A DNA stretch of 41,187 nucleotides, taken from DASZJY01 sp036260255. Its GTDB lineage: Bacteria; Actinomycetota; Acidimicrobiia; Acidimicrobiales; AC-14. The stretch is taken from assembly GCA_036260255.1 (NCBI GenBank), contig DATAAF010000091.1:1-41187 (forward strand), given 5' to 3'. The notes below the pieces were generated by a model, which did not search any database, was not told the origin of the DNA, and worked only from the letters and a program-made list of their open reading frames with translations. Positions 39,072-41,187 of the stretch are shown here, piece by piece. Every line of letters starts with the position of its first letter. Position 1 is the stretch's first letter. Both the position numbers and the translations under genes were made by a program.

Positions 39072-40736
39072 CTAGGGCTGGGCGACGGGGAGGGGCTGGG
39101 CCGCCGGCGGGACCGGCGCGGCCGCCGCCCGGCTCGTCGCCCGCTCGAGGGCGGCGCCCACAAAGGCGCGGAAGAGGGGATGGGGGCGGTCGGGGCGGCT
39201 CTTGAACTCGGGGTGGGCCTGGGTGCCCACCCAGAAGGGGTGGTCGGCCAGCTCAACGAACTCCACCAGCCGGTTGTCCGGGGAGGTGCCGACGGCGACC
39301 AGCCCGGCCTCCTCCAGGCGGCGCCGGTAACGGGGGTTGAACTCGTAGCGGTGGCGGTGGCGCTCGTAGACGATCGTCTCGCCGTAGGCCCGGGCGACCA
39401 GCGAGTCGGGCCGTAGACGGGCGGGGTACACGCCCAGGCGCATGGTGCCGCCGTAGTTGACGATCTCGCGCTGGTCCTCCATGAGGTCGATGACCGGGTG
39501 GGGCGTGTCGCCGTCGAACTCCGAGGAGTTGGCCCCGGCCAGCCCGCACACGTTGCGGGCGAACTCTATGGTCATCGTCTGCATGCCCAGGCACAGCCCC
39601 AGGCAGGGAATGTCGTGCTCGCGGGCGTACCCGGCGGCAGCGATCTTGCCCTCGATGCCGCGGGTGCCGAAGCCCCCCGGGATCACCAGGCCGTCGAGGT
39701 CGCGCAGCCGCCCGTCGGCGAGGAGCCCTTCGACGTCCTCCGCCTGCACCCAGTCGATGTCGACGCGGGCGCCGTGGTCGAAGCCGCCGTGGCGCAGGGC
39801 CTCGACCACCGACAGGTAGGCGTCGGGCAGCACGACGTACTTGCCGATGAGGCCGATGCGCACGGGCGTGGTGGCCGCCTCGACCCGCTCGACCAGGGCC
39901 CGCCACTCGCGCAGGTCGGGGGCGTGCTCGGTGCCGTCGAAGCGCAGCAGGCGGCACACGTAGTCGTCGAGCCCCTCCTCGTGCACCACCAGAGGGATCT
40001 CGTAGATGTTGCGGGCGTCGACCGCCGAGACCACCGCCTCCTCGGGCACGTCGGAGAGGAGGGAGATCTTGCGCTTGAGCCCCTCGCTGAGCGGCCGGTC
40101 GCTACGGCACACGATGGCGTCGGGCTGGATGCCCCGGCCCCGCAGCTCGGTGACCGAGTGCTGGGTCGGCTTGGTCTTCTGCTCACCGGACGGCCCGATG
40201 AACGGCACCAGGGTGACGTGGATGTAGCAGACGTTGTCGCGCCCCACGTCGTTGCGGAACTGGCGGATGGCCTCGAGGAACGGGAGGATCTCGATGTCGC
40301 CCACCGTGCCGCCCACCTCGGTGATGACCACGTCGACGTCGTCGTTGGCCACCCGCAGGATGCGGGCCTTGATCTCGTTGGTGATGTGGGGGATCACCTG
40401 CACGGTGACGCCCAGGTAGTCGCCCTTGCGCTCCTTGGCCAGCACCGCCTGGTAGATCGAGCCGGTGGTGGCGTTGGAGTCCCGGTTGAGGTTCTCGTCG
40501 ACGAACCGCTCGTAGTGGCCCAGGTCGAGGTCGGTCTCGCCTCCGTCCTCGGTGACGAACACCTCCCCGTGCTGGAAGGGGTTCATCGTGCCGGGGTCGA
40601 CGTTGATGTACGGGTCGAGCTTCTGCATGGTGACCCGCAGCCCGCGGCTCTTGAGGAGTCGCCCGAGCGACGAGGCGGTGAGGCCCTTCCCCAGGGAGCT
40701 GGCAACGCCCCCGGTGACGAAGATGTGCTTGGTCAC
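39072..40736 (-). CDS. pyrG: CTP synthase
   Basis: 554 aa from GTG at 40736. GTG at 40742 is the alternative, but only 40736 has GAGG at proper spacing and gives the usual VTKHIFVTGG start. The synthase half has the P-loop GGVASSLGKG, DPYINVDPGTMNPFQHGEVF and the Mg-binding EVGGTVGDIE. The glutaminase half carries the nucleophile Cys in LGLCLGMQ and the His-Glu pair in QAHPEF. It makes CTP from UTP, ATP and glutamine. The last roughly 20 residues (AAAAPVPPAAQPLPVAQP) are a Pro/Ala tail outside the conserved enzyme. It makes CTP while cmk elsewhere in the window makes CDP, so both halves of cytidine-nucleotide supply are here. Confidence 0.97.
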   Translation of the reverse strand: MTKHIFVTGGVASSLGKGLTASSLGRLLKSRGLRVTMQKLDPYINVDPGTMNPFQHGEVFVTEDGGETDLDLGHYERFVDENLNRDSNATTGSIYQAVLAKERKGDYLGVTVQVIPHITNEIKARILRVANDDVDVVITEVGGTVGDIEILPFLEAIRQFRNDVGRDNVCYIHVTLVPFIGPSGEQKTKPTQHSVTELRGRGIQPDAIVCRSDRPLSEGLKRKISLLSDVPEEAVVSAVDARNIYEIPLVVHEEGLDDYVCRLLRFDGTEHAPDLREWRALVERVEAATTPVRIGLIGKYVVLPDAYLSVVEALRHGGFDHGARVDIDWVQAEDVEGLLADGRLRDLDGLVIPGGFGTRGIEGKIAAAGYAREHDIPCLGLCLGMQTMTIEFARNVCGLAGANSSEFDGDTPHPVIDLMEDQREIVNYGGTMRLGVYPARLRPDSLVARAYGETIVYERHRHRYEFNPRYRRRLEEAGLVAVGTSPDNRLVEFVELADHPFWVGTQAHPEFKSRPDRPHPLFRAFVGAALERATSRAAAAPVPPAAQPLPVAQP

Positions 40737-40839
40737 CGGCACCTCACCGCCAGCTCGACGTGGAGCTCGTCTCGGACCGTCGCGGGGACAACCCTCACGC
40801 TACCGCAGCGCCGCCGCCGTCAGGGTGGACCGGCCCGCC

Positions 40840-41040
40840 CTACGGGGTGTCGTCGGGCTCGGCCAGGATCGCCGCCGCCTTCTCCACCGCCCGCCGGGCC
40901 CTGGTGAGGCGACGCTCGTCGACGGGCAGCTCGGCGCCGCTGGCGTCGATCGACTCGCGCAGGCGGACCAGGGCGAGGTCGGCCAGCTCCTCGCTGATCG
41001 CCTCCAACCGAGCCCGGATGTCGTCGAACTCCCCCGGCAA
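40840..41040 (-). CDS. Small helical conserved protein
   Basis: About 66 aa from TTG at 41040, with AAGGA 4-5 bases upstream; the frame is open further upstream only through the repeat. It is almost wholly helical: FDDIRARLEAISEELADLAL, VRLRESIDA, then LTRARRAVEKAAAILAE. No catalytic residues. It resembles short conserved actinobacterial proteins of unknown function near pyrG. About 100 bases separate it from pyrG. Confidence 0.6.
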   Translation of the reverse strand: MPGEFDDIRARLEAISEELADLALVRLRESIDASGAELPVDERRLTRARRAVEKAAAILAEPDDTP

Positions 41041-41043
41041 TGT

Positions 41044-41187
41044 TTCCTTCCCGGGCGGGGCCCCAACCCCGCCCTCCTCGCCTCGGATGGGGCCCCTGCC
41101 CCATCCGGCGCCGTCGATGTTCCTTCCCGGGCGGGGCCCCAACCCCGCCCTCCTCGCCTCGGATGGGGCCCCTGCCCCATCCGGCGC
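41044..41187. repeat. 68-bp direct repeat at 76-bp period with paired palindromes
   Basis: 41044-41111 is identical to 41120-41187, and the array may continue past the window edge. Each unit carries two GC hairpins: GGGCGGGG/CCCCGCCC and GGATGGGGC/GCCCCATCC. It abuts the ribosome site of the small helical gene. A repeated palindrome pair like this resembles REP/BIME elements. There are no unique spacers, so it is not a CRISPR. Confidence 0.85.

Noticed and set aside
40840..41040. Exonuclease VII small subunit (xseB)
   Set aside because: Size and helicity fit, but the XseB consensus (FEEAL...LEEGELSLEE) is absent.

Overview
The window is high-GC actinobacterial chromosomal DNA. The evidence is heavy use of GTG starts, the gene order pyrG-nudix-xer and scpA-scpB-rluB-cmk, an M. 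tuberculosis LigB-type DNA ligase, SpoIIE/RsbW-type regulators, and many start codons preceded by TANNNT at a fixed 6-base gap, as on leaderless actinobacterial transcripts. The order and the Thr-rich secreted proteins suggest an Acidimicrobiia-like lineage, but that placement is inference; there is no rRNA here to settle it.

Layout. 1-601: the start of a phage-type tyrosine integrase, cut by the left edge, beside a tRNA-Pro(GGG); this looks like one end of an integrated element. 628-3342: a small zinc-ribbon membrane protein, a membrane SpoIIE phosphatase and a secreted protein with 21 TTTVAP repeats. 3394-7160: der and a DUF512 radical-SAM gene, divergent from ispH. 7473-16966: a plus-strand run with ligB, a kinase-GAF-phosphatase fusion, a membrane hydrolase, a PHP phosphoesterase, and a secreted metalloprotease preceded by a His-rich peptide. 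17071-18392: a small conserved protein and an arginase-fold enzyme. 18499-24726: a tight minus-strand operon scpA-scpB-rluB with aroH-tyrA-aroA-cmk/plsC, joining chromosome condensation, ribosome modification, aromatic amino-acid synthesis and CMP phosphorylation/phospholipid acylation. 24778-27836: trpS, small membrane proteins and a GC-palindrome cluster. 28071-32054: a complete polar amino-acid ABC importer (gluABCD-like) with two small leading genes. 32228-33615: a secreted RTX-repeat protein broken by one frameshift, facing a DksA/TraR-type zinc-finger gene. 33625-35663: ald followed by a Xer-family protein lacking its catalytic residues. 35784-38396: a secreted beta-propeller/TIG-repeat protein. 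38520-41040: pyrG with a nudix hydrolase downstream and a small helical protein upstream; a 76-bp-period repeat runs off the right edge.

Most remarkable: (1) the Xer-like protein has lost the nucleophilic Tyr, the HxxR His and the Lys but stays in an intact, translationally coupled reading frame; (2) TANNNT-N6-start architecture recurs at about nine genes, sometimes with the -10 box starting in the stop codon of another gene; (3) the RTX gene frameshift lies in a G6 run; (4) several fusions and repeat proteins look lineage-specific. No CRISPR array or recognisable defence operon was found. Functions come from motifs read by eye, without database searches.
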